In this document: positions 41,669-50,201 of the stretch, piece by piece | How positions within the stretch are numbered: the stretch's first letter is position 1 | Layout: each line of letters begins with the position of its first letter | From: Fibrobacter succinogenes | Lineage (GTDB): Bacteria > Fibrobacterota > Fibrobacteria > Fibrobacterales > Fibrobacteraceae | Length of the DNA: 64,000 nt | Direction of reading: 5' to 3' | Assembly (NCBI GenBank): GCA_902791475.1 | Contig: CADAWC010000002.1 | Coordinates: 62,001-126,000, forward strand | Notes under the pieces: model-generated | Databases searched by the model: none | What the model was told of the DNA's origin: nothing | What the model saw: only the letters and a program-made list of their open reading frames with translations | Position numbers and translations under genes: made by a program

Positions 41669-44044
41669 CTATTTTCCGAAAATTTTAAACTTCTTGATTA
41701 AAAGCGGTGTCACGAACAGGTCGGCAAGCAAGGCCGAGACAAGGCCCACAAACACCACAAAGCCAAAGTTGAACATCTGCGTTGCAGCCGAGGTGGTAAA
41801 GCCCGCAAATGTCGCCACCATGATAATCGTTGTCATTACAAGAGCAGGTCCTGCAGTGCGGAACACCTTGAGAATAGATTCCGTGTAATTCTTGCAACGG
41901 TCAAATTCCACATGGCCATGGTTGATGAAGTGAATCGTATCGTCCACAGAAAGGCCGATGATCATCGGGATAAGCGTTGCCGTCATCATGTCGAGCGGGA
42001 TGTTGCTAAAGCCGAGATAGCCACCCACGAAAATACCCGGAGCGATGTTCGGAATCATGCCGATGAGACCCGTGCGGACGCTGCCGAAGACAATCATCAA
42101 GAGCACCGCCACAATCACGACAGAGATGAGGAAGGATGTCATCTGGCCTACTTCCAAATACTGCTGCATAGCGGTAAACTGCGGCAAGTTACCCACAGCT
42201 GTCACCTTTGCATTCGGGTAAAGTTCACGAGCGAAGTTCTGCAAATCTTCGATTTCCTTCTGGAGTTCGTTGGAGTTGTAGCTAGAAATTTCGACCATCA
42301 AGCGGAGCTTCTTGTAATCGTAATCCATCCAGTAGCTTGCTTCGGAACCACCGGCATTTTCGTACAAGAGCAAGAGCTGGGCCACCTGTTCTTCCGTTTC
42401 CGGGATAGCGTACATTTCCTGGCGGTTTTCATTCAAGGTGCGGTCCAAGTCCTTCAAGATGTCGAGAATGGAAGTGGAACGTTTTGTCAGCGGATACTTT
42501 TGGGCGTGATCCTGTAACTGCTCCAACTTCTTGAGATTATCGACTTCCTTTGCCTTGTCGTTTTCGCCAAAGTCAATCACCAAGTCGTAAGAGTAGAAGC
42601 TACCGATTTCAGATTCGGCAACGTAAAGCATCTTGTTCACATATTCGACCTTGCGGCCCATCGTGCGTTCCACGTCAAACGCGGGTTCCATCTTGGTGAC
42701 GCCATAAATCGAAATTGCGGTAATCACAGCAAAAATAATGGCAATCGGCTTTCCGTGAGTCAGAACAAACTGACCAAGATTATTGAGGATGAGGCCCATG
42801 CGCGTATCGCCCTTTTCGAGCACCTTGGCGTTCGGCTTTTTGTCCTTGCCAAAGCTCAGGAGAATCGGCGAAACTGTAAGAGCCACAAGGAGAATGAAGC
42901 CAACAGCGATAGAAGAGAGGATGCCCACGGAGCGGATAGGCTTAAGCATCACCGACAGGAACGACAGAAGTGCCACAATCGTCGTGAGGCCCGAGAACAG
43001 CACTGACCAGCCGGTTTCTTTCATGGCGTAAAGCACAGATTCCTTGCGCTTACCCGTGAGCATCATATTCTTGCGGAAGAAAGAATGGATATGAATGTTA
43101 TACGCAATGGAGACGGCAAACGCCAAGATGACAGGCACCATGATGTTGGTCGCATCCATATAAAGACCGAGATAGCCGACCAAGCCAAAAGTCATGATGA
43201 CGCCCGCGAACGTGGTAATCAGCGGAGAAACGATTCCGCGGAGCGAGCGCGTCACAAGGAACATTACGATAATGGAGCAGAGAACCGTAATGAGGAAAAT
43301 GCGACTCATTTCTTCGCCGATGTACTTGAGCTTCTGATGGCTCAAGTAAGGCATACCCGTTGCAAGAGGGTGCAGCGGAGCGTACTTTCCCTTGGCGATA
43401 ATTTCAGAAGTTTCGCGGCCAGTCTTCATGTCCGGAGCTTCGGCTTTAACGCCCTTCGCCTCGCCTTCGGCTTTCCACACAGAATCTTCCGGGAACGGAC
43501 GAAGCTTGATGTTAATGAAGGCCTGCTTGCGGTCTTTAGAGACAAGCTTTTTTGCAAGCTCCGGCTTTGCGGCGAGGCGCTTTTCGATTTCGGCAAGGCC
43601 CGCTGCATCTGTCGGGATTTCTTCCGGCACAATCTGCACAATTTCCATGCCTTCGTCCGTACCGAGCATGTATTCCAAATCGACAATCGATGTTGCCTTA
43701 CCGTCAGAATACGAGAGGCTATCGCGCAGCTCGTTCGAAAGCTCGCGCAAGAGTTTCAAATTGTCGGGGCTAATGATGGAATGATCGCTTTCCACCATCA
43801 CGCCCACGAAATAGTCATTGCCGAACGTTTCCTTGAACTTGTCCGTTTCGACAAGCATCGGGTCGCCTTCGATAAAGTAGCTGTCCCATGAGGCTTCGAC
43901 GTAAATCTTTTTCATGCCCACGATGGAGATCGCAAGCAATGCGATAAACGAAACGAGAAGCAAGGCCCTGTGTGATATCAGGAACCTTGCGAAGTTTTCG
44001 AATTTTTCGTTCACCTTTTCGATATTTATTCGAATCCGTGACAT
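41669..44044 (-). CDS. MMPL/RND-family transporter
   Basis: 791-residue inner-membrane permease with the two-fold RND/MMPL layout: TM1 near residue 30, a large periplasmic loop, a block of TM helices (about 225-370), a second TM near 430, second loop, and a second block (about 640-790). Motifs include GVIMTFGLVGYLGLYMDATN and MMTATLIPMIIGLSVDDTIH, the latter containing the Asp pair expected for proton coupling. Exports lipids, siderophores or other amphiphiles in related systems; the substrate here is unknown but it sits in the metallophore locus. Confidence 0.88.
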   Translation of the reverse strand: MSRIRINIEKVNEKFENFARFLISHRALLLVSFIALLAISIVGMKKIYVEASWDSYFIEGDPMLVETDKFKETFGNDYFVGVMVESDHSIISPDNLKLLRELSNELRDSLSYSDGKATSIVDLEYMLGTDEGMEIVQIVPEEIPTDAAGLAEIEKRLAAKPELAKKLVSKDRKQAFINIKLRPFPEDSVWKAEGEAKGVKAEAPDMKTGRETSEIIAKGKYAPLHPLATGMPYLSHQKLKYIGEEMSRIFLITVLCSIIVMFLVTRSLRGIVSPLITTFAGVIMTFGLVGYLGLYMDATNIMVPVILAFAVSIAYNIHIHSFFRKNMMLTGKRKESVLYAMKETGWSVLFSGLTTIVALLSFLSVMLKPIRSVGILSSIAVGFILLVALTVSPILLSFGKDKKPNAKVLEKGDTRMGLILNNLGQFVLTHGKPIAIIFAVITAISIYGVTKMEPAFDVERTMGRKVEYVNKMLYVAESEIGSFYSYDLVIDFGENDKAKEVDNLKKLEQLQDHAQKYPLTKRSTSILDILKDLDRTLNENRQEMYAIPETEEQVAQLLLLYENAGGSEASYWMDYDYKKLRLMVEISSYNSNELQKEIEDLQNFARELYPNAKVTAVGNLPQFTAMQQYLEVGQMTSFLISVVIVAVLLMIVFGSVRTGLIGMIPNIAPGIFVGGYLGFSNIPLDMMTATLIPMIIGLSVDDTIHFINHGHVEFDRCKNYTESILKVFRTAGPALVMTTIIMVATFAGFTTSAATQMFNFGFVVFVGLVSALLADLFVTPLLIKKFKIFGK

Positions 44045-44048
44045 TTCC

Positions 44049-44441
44049 TCACTCCTTTTTTAATTCATTGACGAATTGTATGTTGTAAATCTTTTCCATC
44101 TGGAGAACATCCAAGACTTCTGCGACTTTTTCGTAAGGAGTCTTTTTGTCGATTTTCAAGGCCACCGGAGCTTTCTTGTTTTGCACGGCGGCACTCTTGT
44201 TCTTCAAAATTTCAACTGTCGCCAATTCACCGTTGATGGCGATTTCGGTTTCTGAAAGTTCTATAAAGAATCCTTCGGAAACTTCTTGCTTGACTTCGCT
44301 CGAGGTCTCGGGCAATAAAAGCTTGAGGACAGATTTGTCCTGCTTAAAGACAGACGTCACCAAGAAAAAGACGAGCAACAAAAACACGCAGTCAATTAAG
44401 GGCGTCATGTCCAGCGATATGCGACGACGTCTTTTAGCCAT
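44049..44441 (-). CDS. exbD: ExbD/TolR-family energy transducer
   Basis: 130-residue protein with a cytoplasmic N-terminus, one TM helix (DMTPLIDCVFLLLVFFLVTS, with the key Asp near residue 16) and a periplasmic domain. Works with ExbB to pass proton-motive force to TonB. Overlaps exbB by 8 bases. Confidence 0.9.
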   Translation of the reverse strand: MAKRRRRISLDMTPLIDCVFLLLVFFLVTSVFKQDKSVLKLLLPETSSEVKQEVSEGFFIELSETEIAINGELATVEILKNKSAAVQNKKAPVALKIDKKTPYEKVAEVLDVLQMEKIYNIQFVNELKKE

Positions 44442-45000
44442 TGCGGGACTCCGTTCTCTTAGCGTCGCGTTCTTGCAAAGTCTTGCCCAAGTGCAAAAGC
44501 ACCTGGTTTTCGACTTCGTCCTGTTCCTGCTCCATGCGGGCGTTCAGGTAGTTGAACGCAATCACATGCGGGATAGCGACCACAAGCCCAAGGACCGTTG
44601 TCACGAGGGCAAACTTAATGCCCGTCGCAAAAGCGGATGGATCATCAAGGCCCGAGGCCGCTATCACCGTAAAAGCGTTGAAAATGCCCACCACTGTACC
44701 GAGAAGGCCAAGCATCGGAGAAATCGATGCGATATTTTCAACCGTCGTAAGGCCCTTCGTGAGCGGCGAGAAAGCAAGGCCGATTTCAGTACGGATGCTT
44801 TCTGTAATGATGTGATGGTCGGTATTGCAAGTCACCACGCGATGAATAACTTTATCTGTCAAGCGAGGCTGTACCGTTTTGTTAAAGACAATTAGTGAAA
44901 TCACCTTCCAAATAATAATAGCGTAACCTATAAAGTTCAGCGCAATCAGGATATAGCCGATAGTACCGCCCTGTTTGACAAAGTCGAGAATGAAGTTCAT
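44434..45000 (-). CDS. exbB: MotA/TolQ/ExbB-family proton channel protein
   Basis: 188-residue membrane protein with three hydrophobic segments and the family motif SPMLGLLGTVVGIFNAF plus GIKFALVTTVLGLVVAIPHV. Forms the proton channel of the TonB system. Its ATG overlaps the tonB stop (TAATG). Confidence 0.9.
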   Translation of the reverse strand: MNFILDFVKQGGTIGYILIALNFIGYAIIIWKVISLIVFNKTVQPRLTDKVIHRVVTCNTDHHIITESIRTEIGLAFSPLTKGLTTVENIASISPMLGLLGTVVGIFNAFTVIAASGLDDPSAFATGIKFALVTTVLGLVVAIPHVIAFNYLNARMEQEQDEVENQVLLHLGKTLQERDAKRTESRNG

Positions 45001-45707
45001 TACGATCTCCCTGCATTAAGTTTGTACTGGATCGGAATTTCTATCCGCCAGCGTTCTTTTTCTAAAAGTTTTGGAATAGGTTGAAATTTTCCCATGTTGG
45101 CAACAGCTTCCAAAGCGCTATTGTCCAGCGACGAATAGCGGCTCGATTCCGAGACTTCGATTTGTTCAATCTTGCCATCGGCAAGGATGGTAAAGCGAAC
45201 GCGCACCGTGCCTTCCTGCTTTAAGCGCTTTGCCGTCGCAGGGTAATCCTTGATTTGCTCTAATTGCTTTTTGAGCGAGCGCAAGTAGGTACGAGTCACC
45301 ATTTTCACGGAATCTGCCGAAGGTTTAGGCGGTTCCTTGACCACAGGGGGCGCGGGAGGCGCTTCGACAACAGGTTCCGCAACAGCGACTGGAGCCGTTT
45401 CTGTTACCGGTTCCGGGATTGGTTCCGGTTCAGGAGGCTGTTCTTCGACCGGTTTTTCCACCACCTTCGGGATAATTTTAGCACGAACGACCTTTTTCAC
45501 AACTGGCGGTGCTTCTGGAGGTGGCGGGGGTGCGATATAGACCTTTTCCGCATGCATTACGGGAGTGTCAGGGCGCTGCGTTGAGATTTCTTGTTTCTTG
45601 AAATACGGGTTTAAAAGTGTGGCGATATGGATAAGGATTGCAACGGCAAGCCCTATATAGAAGGCCTTGTTGAAATACAAAGCTGAATAAATTCGTTTCT
45701 GAGTCAT
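45000..45707 (-). CDS. tonB: TonB-family protein
   Basis: 235-residue energy transducer from ATG 45707 (a GTG at 45716 is less likely). A short cytoplasmic tail, one TM helix (about 17-33), a long Pro/Glu/Val-rich periplasmic spacer (EPEPIPEPVTETAPVAVAEP and similar) and a C-terminal TonB domain (DYPATAKRLKQEGTVRVRF, WRIEIPIQYKL). It should energise a TonB-dependent receptor for the metallophore; no such receptor lies in the window. First gene of the minus-strand operon. Confidence 0.93.
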   Translation of the reverse strand: MTQKRIYSALYFNKAFYIGLAVAILIHIATLLNPYFKKQEISTQRPDTPVMHAEKVYIAPPPPPEAPPVVKKVVRAKIIPKVVEKPVEEQPPEPEPIPEPVTETAPVAVAEPVVEAPPAPPVVKEPPKPSADSVKMVTRTYLRSLKKQLEQIKDYPATAKRLKQEGTVRVRFTILADGKIEQIEVSESSRYSSLDNSALEAVANMGKFQPIPKLLEKERWRIEIPIQYKLNAGRS

Positions 45708-45716
45708 TTGAACCAC

Positions 45717-45961
45717 ACAATTGGACGGACAAAAATAAATCAGAACACCCCTTATATTCTACTCTAAACGGTTTTAAAAAGCTCCAATTAGACAAGGATA
45801 ACATTTTTAACAGAAATGGCGATTTTAAGTGAATTTCGCCAACAATCCAAAGAGTTTTGCTTAAATCCAATCCGGCTTAAATCAAAGAATTTTCCTCAAA
45901 AAATTGATTCTTTGTTCTAAATTTTGTTAGCCGAAACTATCTTTTCAGGAATTTCACAAAC
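45717..45961. promoter_or_regulatory. Divergent control region between tonB and ABC/NRPS operons
   Basis: 245 AT-rich bases holding both promoters. CTCAAAAAATT at 45895 and AATTTTGTTAG at 45920 also occur near the AraC-type gene, making this the likely target of that regulator. A clear Fur box was not recognised by eye. Confidence 0.45.
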
Positions 45962-47716
45962 ATGGTTAAGGATAAAGAACAAAATAATTCATTTACCTTA
46001 TTATGGCAATTTGCCGGAAATAAAAAATTTCAACTCTTCAGAGCCTCCTTTTACGCCGTTTTAGGCGTACTCTGCGGCATTGTCCCATATTTTTGCGTAG
46101 CCAAGCTGCTTTCAGCCTTTTATTACAAGACGGCAACAAGCAATGATGTATTGATTTACAGCTTTATCGCCATCGTCGCTTATGCAATAAAAGTTTTCTT
46201 GACAACGCTTTCGACGATGACCTCGCACGAAGCCGCTTTTTCCATTTTAAAAACATTACGCACAAAGATTACAGAGAAAATGGAACGCATTCCGATGGGT
46301 GTCATGCTCGACAAAGCTTCCGGCTCTTACAAGATGCTCGTCGTCGATACGGTAGAACGCATCGAAAAACCTTTTGCTCACATGGTGCCAGAAATGACCG
46401 CAAACATCGTGACTCCTTTGACAATAATAATCGTTTTGTTTGTCACGGATTGGCGCATGGCTCTCGGCGCTATTGCGACCATTCCCTTGGGATTTCTGGT
46501 AACCATGGGGCAATTAATCGGCTACAAGGAAAAGTCCGCGCGTCAATTCAAGGCAAACGCCGACATGAACGACGCCATTGTCGAATACGTGAATGGTATC
46601 GAAGTCATCAAGGCATTCAACCAGAGCGCATCTTCTTTTGGAAAGTTCACAAACGCCTGCAAGTTTTATCGCGATACGACACTCGAATGGTGGCGCAGCT
46701 GCTGGCTTTTCTCTGCAGCAGGCTTGAACACGCTTTCGTCCACATTGCTCGTGACACTCCCTCTTGGCACATACTTGTTCATGAACGGGAAAATCGAATT
46801 TGCAACATTCCTGACGTGCGCAGTGCTCAGCATGGGCATTTCCGGCCCGATTTTGGCATCGATGAACTATGCCGAAATGTTCGCTTCCGTTTTCCAGGCT
46901 TTTAAGCAAGTCAATGAATTTTTGAACGAAAAGGATCAAATTCGTCCGAGCGAAAACGTAAAGTTCAGCGGTTCTTCTTTTGAATTTAAGGATGTAACAT
47001 TTGGCTATAAAGAAAAGAATGTCTTGAACAAAATATCGTTCAAGACAGCAGAAAAAGGCGTCACCGCCATTGTCGGACATTCTGGCAGCGGAAAATCCAC
47101 TATTGCCAAATTGATGGCCGGATTCTGGGATGTGGGTGAAGGCGACATATTGCTCGGTGGCGTCAGTTTGTCAAAGATTCCGTTCAAGCAGCAAATGCAA
47201 AAAATCAGCTATGTTGCACAGGACAATTACCTGTTCAATGTATCCATCATGGAAAACATCCGCATGGGCCGCCCAGAAGCAACCGACGAAGAGGTCTACG
47301 AAGCAGCAAAGGCCGCCGGCTGCCACGAGTTCATCAGCGCACTTGAAGACGGCTACAACACAAAAGCAGGCGATGCTGGCAACAGGCTCTCCGGAGGCGA
47401 ACGCCAGCGCATCACGATTGCACGTGCAATTCTCAAAAACGCAGATGTCATCATCTTGGACGAAGCAACCGCTTACGCCGACCCCGAAAACGAAGCTGAA
47501 ATCCAAAAGGCTCTTTCGAGACTCATTCACGACAAGGTGCTCATCGTCATTGCACACAGGCTTTCGACCATCAAGAATGCCGAAAAGATTCTGGTCATTG
47601 AAAAAGGCGAACTTGCCGATAGCGGCACGCATGACGAACTGATGAAAAAATGCGATTTGTACAAATCCATGTGGGAACGCCACATTGCAGGTTCTGACAA
47701 TAAGGAGGTGGCATAA
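45962..47716 (+). CDS. ABC transporter, YbtP/IrtA-like (half 1)
   Basis: 584-residue fused TM-NBD half-transporter. Residues 1 to about 320 are the ABC exporter-fold membrane domain. The NBD follows: Walker A GHSGSGKST, signature LSGGERQRITIARA, Walker B VIILDEATAYADPENE. The DEATAYADPENE form is seen in YbtP/IrtA-type siderophore importers, which keep an exporter fold but import metal-siderophore. The second half overlaps by one base (TAATG). Import of the metallophore is inferred from this relationship and neighbours. Confidence 0.88.
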   Translation: MVKDKEQNNSFTLLWQFAGNKKFQLFRASFYAVLGVLCGIVPYFCVAKLLSAFYYKTATSNDVLIYSFIAIVAYAIKVFLTTLSTMTSHEAAFSILKTLRTKITEKMERIPMGVMLDKASGSYKMLVVDTVERIEKPFAHMVPEMTANIVTPLTIIIVLFVTDWRMALGAIATIPLGFLVTMGQLIGYKEKSARQFKANADMNDAIVEYVNGIEVIKAFNQSASSFGKFTNACKFYRDTTLEWWRSCWLFSAAGLNTLSSTLLVTLPLGTYLFMNGKIEFATFLTCAVLSMGISGPILASMNYAEMFASVFQAFKQVNEFLNEKDQIRPSENVKFSGSSFEFKDVTFGYKEKNVLNKISFKTAEKGVTAIVGHSGSGKSTIAKLMAGFWDVGEGDILLGGVSLSKIPFKQQMQKISYVAQDNYLFNVSIMENIRMGRPEATDEEVYEAAKAAGCHEFISALEDGYNTKAGDAGNRLSGGERQRITIARAILKNADVIILDEATAYADPENEAEIQKALSRLIHDKVLIVIAHRLSTIKNAEKILVIEKGELADSGTHDELMKKCDLYKSMWERHIAGSDNKEVA

Positions 47717-49434
47717 TGCTTAAAACTTTGAGAAGAATTATCAAGCTTTCCGGCAAATACAAAAATCGTGTTTACTGGGGACTTGTCTGTAGCATTCTGA
47801 ATTCAGTTTTCAACAGTTTCTCGGTTTTTGCATTCCTCTGGGTGCTCATACACATCGACAACCTCTCGATGGAAATCATTTGGCAAACCGTCGAAATTTT
47901 AGCCGCAGGACTTTTCGGTAAAACCATCCTCAAGTTCTTAACAAATATGTTCATGACCGCCGCAGGATACATCATCTTTACGGACAAGAGACTTGAACTT
48001 GGCGATAAGCTGAAGAACGCCCCGATGGGCTATTTTTCAAAAGAATCGCTCGGCCGCATCAACAATACAATTACGACAAACATGGCGACTCTCGAAAACT
48101 TCACGATGATGGCCGTTGACAATGTTGTCGGCGGGATTTTGCAAGGCATCGGTATTTCGATTTTCCTTATGATTTTCAACTGGAAGATCGGAGCTGTCGC
48201 TATTTCCGGAATTTTGCTTTCCACATTATTCTTATCGCTCATTCAAAAGAAATCTTCAGCATTATCTTTAAAGCGATACAACGCCGTAGAAAAAGTCACA
48301 AACAACGTCATCGAATACATCCGAGGCATTGCAGTCGTCCGCTCCTTTGGGCGCGGCAACGCTGCCAAGCTCGATGAAACCTTTGAAGAGTTTGAAAAGA
48401 CGAGCGTCAATATGGAAAAAGGGATTCTCGTTCCGCACGGATTGTTCAGGGGCACACTTGAAGTTTTTAGCGGAATAATAACCTTAATTTCTGCATGGCT
48501 TACTTTGCAAGGATCAATGGACTTCAAGTACGGAATAATGTTCATTATCTCATCATTTGTCATCTACGGTCAAATGGAACTGCTCGCTAACGGAACATTC
48601 CTGATGGAACAGATCGAAACCGCCATGGACCAGATGGACGAAACTTACAATGTACCAAGACTGACCGGAACTGAATCTGTTGATGAAAAAAATACCGATA
48701 TTGAAATCAAGGATGTAACTTTCGGCTACGATTCCCGCATCATTTTAGACAAGGTCAGCGCCAAGATTCCGGCAAAGTCTAAATGCGCTATCGTCGGTTA
48801 TTCCGGCAGCGGCAAGACCACTTTATGCAACCTGATTGTCCGTTTTTGGGATGTTCAATCGGGTTCAATCACATTCGGCGGCAAGGACATCAAGAGCTAT
48901 GCGCCGGATGAATTGCTGTCGCATTTTTCGATGGTGTTCCAAAATGTTTTCCTGTTCAATGACACCGTCGAAAATAACATTAGATTCGGCTGTCCGAATG
49001 CAACGCACGAACAAATCGTAGAAGTTGCAAAACGCGCCCGTTGCCACGATTTCATTGAAGCACTCCCCGACGGATATAACACCGTCATTGGCGAAAATGG
49101 CAGCAGCCTTTCCGGTGGTGAGAAACAACGCATTTCGATTGCGCGAGCCCTCTTAAAAGACGCACCGGTCGTCATCCTCGATGAAGCGACATCTTCTGTG
49201 GATCCCGAAAATGAATCGGAATTGATGGAAGCGATTGCAGAACTCACTAAAGGAAAAACGGTCATCTCTATCGCCCATCGTTTGAATACGGTAAAGAACG
49301 CCGATCAGATTCTTGTCATTGACCACGGACATATCGTACAACGCGGCACACATAAAGAGCTCTGCAACGTCAACGGCGTTTATAAGAAATTTTTGGATAT
49401 TAGGAAAGCTTCGGCAGGCTGGAGCATTACCTAA
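47716..49434 (+). CDS. ABC transporter, YbtQ/IrtB-like (half 2)
   Basis: 572-residue partner of the preceding half-transporter. TM domain to about residue 320; NBD with Walker A GYSGSGKTT, signature LSGGEKQRISIARA, Walker B VVILDEATSSVDPENE. Probably forms a heterodimer like IrtAB or YbtPQ. Starts within the previous stop codon. Confidence 0.88.
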   Translation: MLKTLRRIIKLSGKYKNRVYWGLVCSILNSVFNSFSVFAFLWVLIHIDNLSMEIIWQTVEILAAGLFGKTILKFLTNMFMTAAGYIIFTDKRLELGDKLKNAPMGYFSKESLGRINNTITTNMATLENFTMMAVDNVVGGILQGIGISIFLMIFNWKIGAVAISGILLSTLFLSLIQKKSSALSLKRYNAVEKVTNNVIEYIRGIAVVRSFGRGNAAKLDETFEEFEKTSVNMEKGILVPHGLFRGTLEVFSGIITLISAWLTLQGSMDFKYGIMFIISSFVIYGQMELLANGTFLMEQIETAMDQMDETYNVPRLTGTESVDEKNTDIEIKDVTFGYDSRIILDKVSAKIPAKSKCAIVGYSGSGKTTLCNLIVRFWDVQSGSITFGGKDIKSYAPDELLSHFSMVFQNVFLFNDTVENNIRFGCPNATHEQIVEVAKRARCHDFIEALPDGYNTVIGENGSSLSGGEKQRISIARALLKDAPVVILDEATSSVDPENESELMEAIAELTKGKTVISIAHRLNTVKNADQILVIDHGHIVQRGTHKELCNVNGVYKKFLDIRKASAGWSIT

Positions 49435-49451
49435 ACAAAGGATTGCGAAAA

Positions 49452-50195
49452 ATGGAAAAAACTCTCGAGGAACGCTGGTTCCCCTTCTCCACTTATGCCC
49501 TAAACGACACGGAACATAAAAAAATATTCTGTTTTCACCATGCAGGAGGTTCCGCAAGCGTATACCGCAAGTGGACTTTCGAAAAGAAAAACACGAATTT
49601 CATCTGCGTCGAGCTTCCCGGCAAGGGAACTCGCCGCCGCGAACCGTTTGTCGGCGACTTCAAGAAGCTCCTCGATCCGCTTTGCGAATGCATCATCAAG
49701 GTCACTCAAGGAAAACCGTTTATCCTGTTCGGACACAGCATGGGTGCCGCCATGGCATTCTATGTCGCAGAGCACCTGCAAAGCAAATACGGCATCCGCC
49801 CGGAAAAGCTTATCGCCGCAGGCCGCCAGGCCCCGCAGGATGAAGATCCGGGAGAATTCAAGACTTATATGGGCGACGATGCGCTTATCCGCGAACTCAA
49901 AAAGTACAACGCCACGCCCAAGGAAATTCTTGAAAACGAGGAACTGCTCCACTTTGTACTCCCAGAAGTCCGCAAGGACTACACGCTCAACGAAAGCCTG
50001 ATTTACAACGGCGAACGCATTGACGCCCCGATTTACATCAATTGCGGTTCAAGAGACATTGGCGCCACGTCAACAATCATGCAGCGTTGGCAAACCGTCA
50101 CAACAAAAGAATTCAAGGAAAAGGAATTCGAAGGAGACCATTTCTTCGTCCTGAATTCAGAAAAATATCCAGAATATCTCGCTACAGCAGGTTAA
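49452..50195 (+). CDS. Type II thioesterase (YbtT/GrsT-like)
   Basis: 247-residue alpha/beta-hydrolase that removes wrong or stalled acyl groups from NRPS carriers. Catalytic GHSMGAAMAF (Ser near residue 96) and the C-terminal His in EGDHFFVLN are present. The start at 49452 is preferred to TTG 49443; AAAGGA lies upstream. Also found in yersiniabactin and pyochelin clusters. Confidence 0.9.
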   Translation: MEKTLEERWFPFSTYALNDTEHKKIFCFHHAGGSASVYRKWTFEKKNTNFICVELPGKGTRRREPFVGDFKKLLDPLCECIIKVTQGKPFILFGHSMGAAMAFYVAEHLQSKYGIRPEKLIAAGRQAPQDEDPGEFKTYMGDDALIRELKKYNATPKEILENEELLHFVLPEVRKDYTLNESLIYNGERIDAPIYINCGSRDIGATSTIMQRWQTVTTKEFKEKEFEGDHFFVLNSEKYPEYLATAG

Positions 50196-50201
50196 AAATT
50201 T

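Noticed and set aside
45962..49434. Drug-export function for the ABC pair
   Set aside because: Exporter fold is shared with multidrug pumps, but the linked thiazoline NRPS genes and DEATAYADPENE form favour YbtPQ/IrtAB-like siderophore import; export is not excluded.
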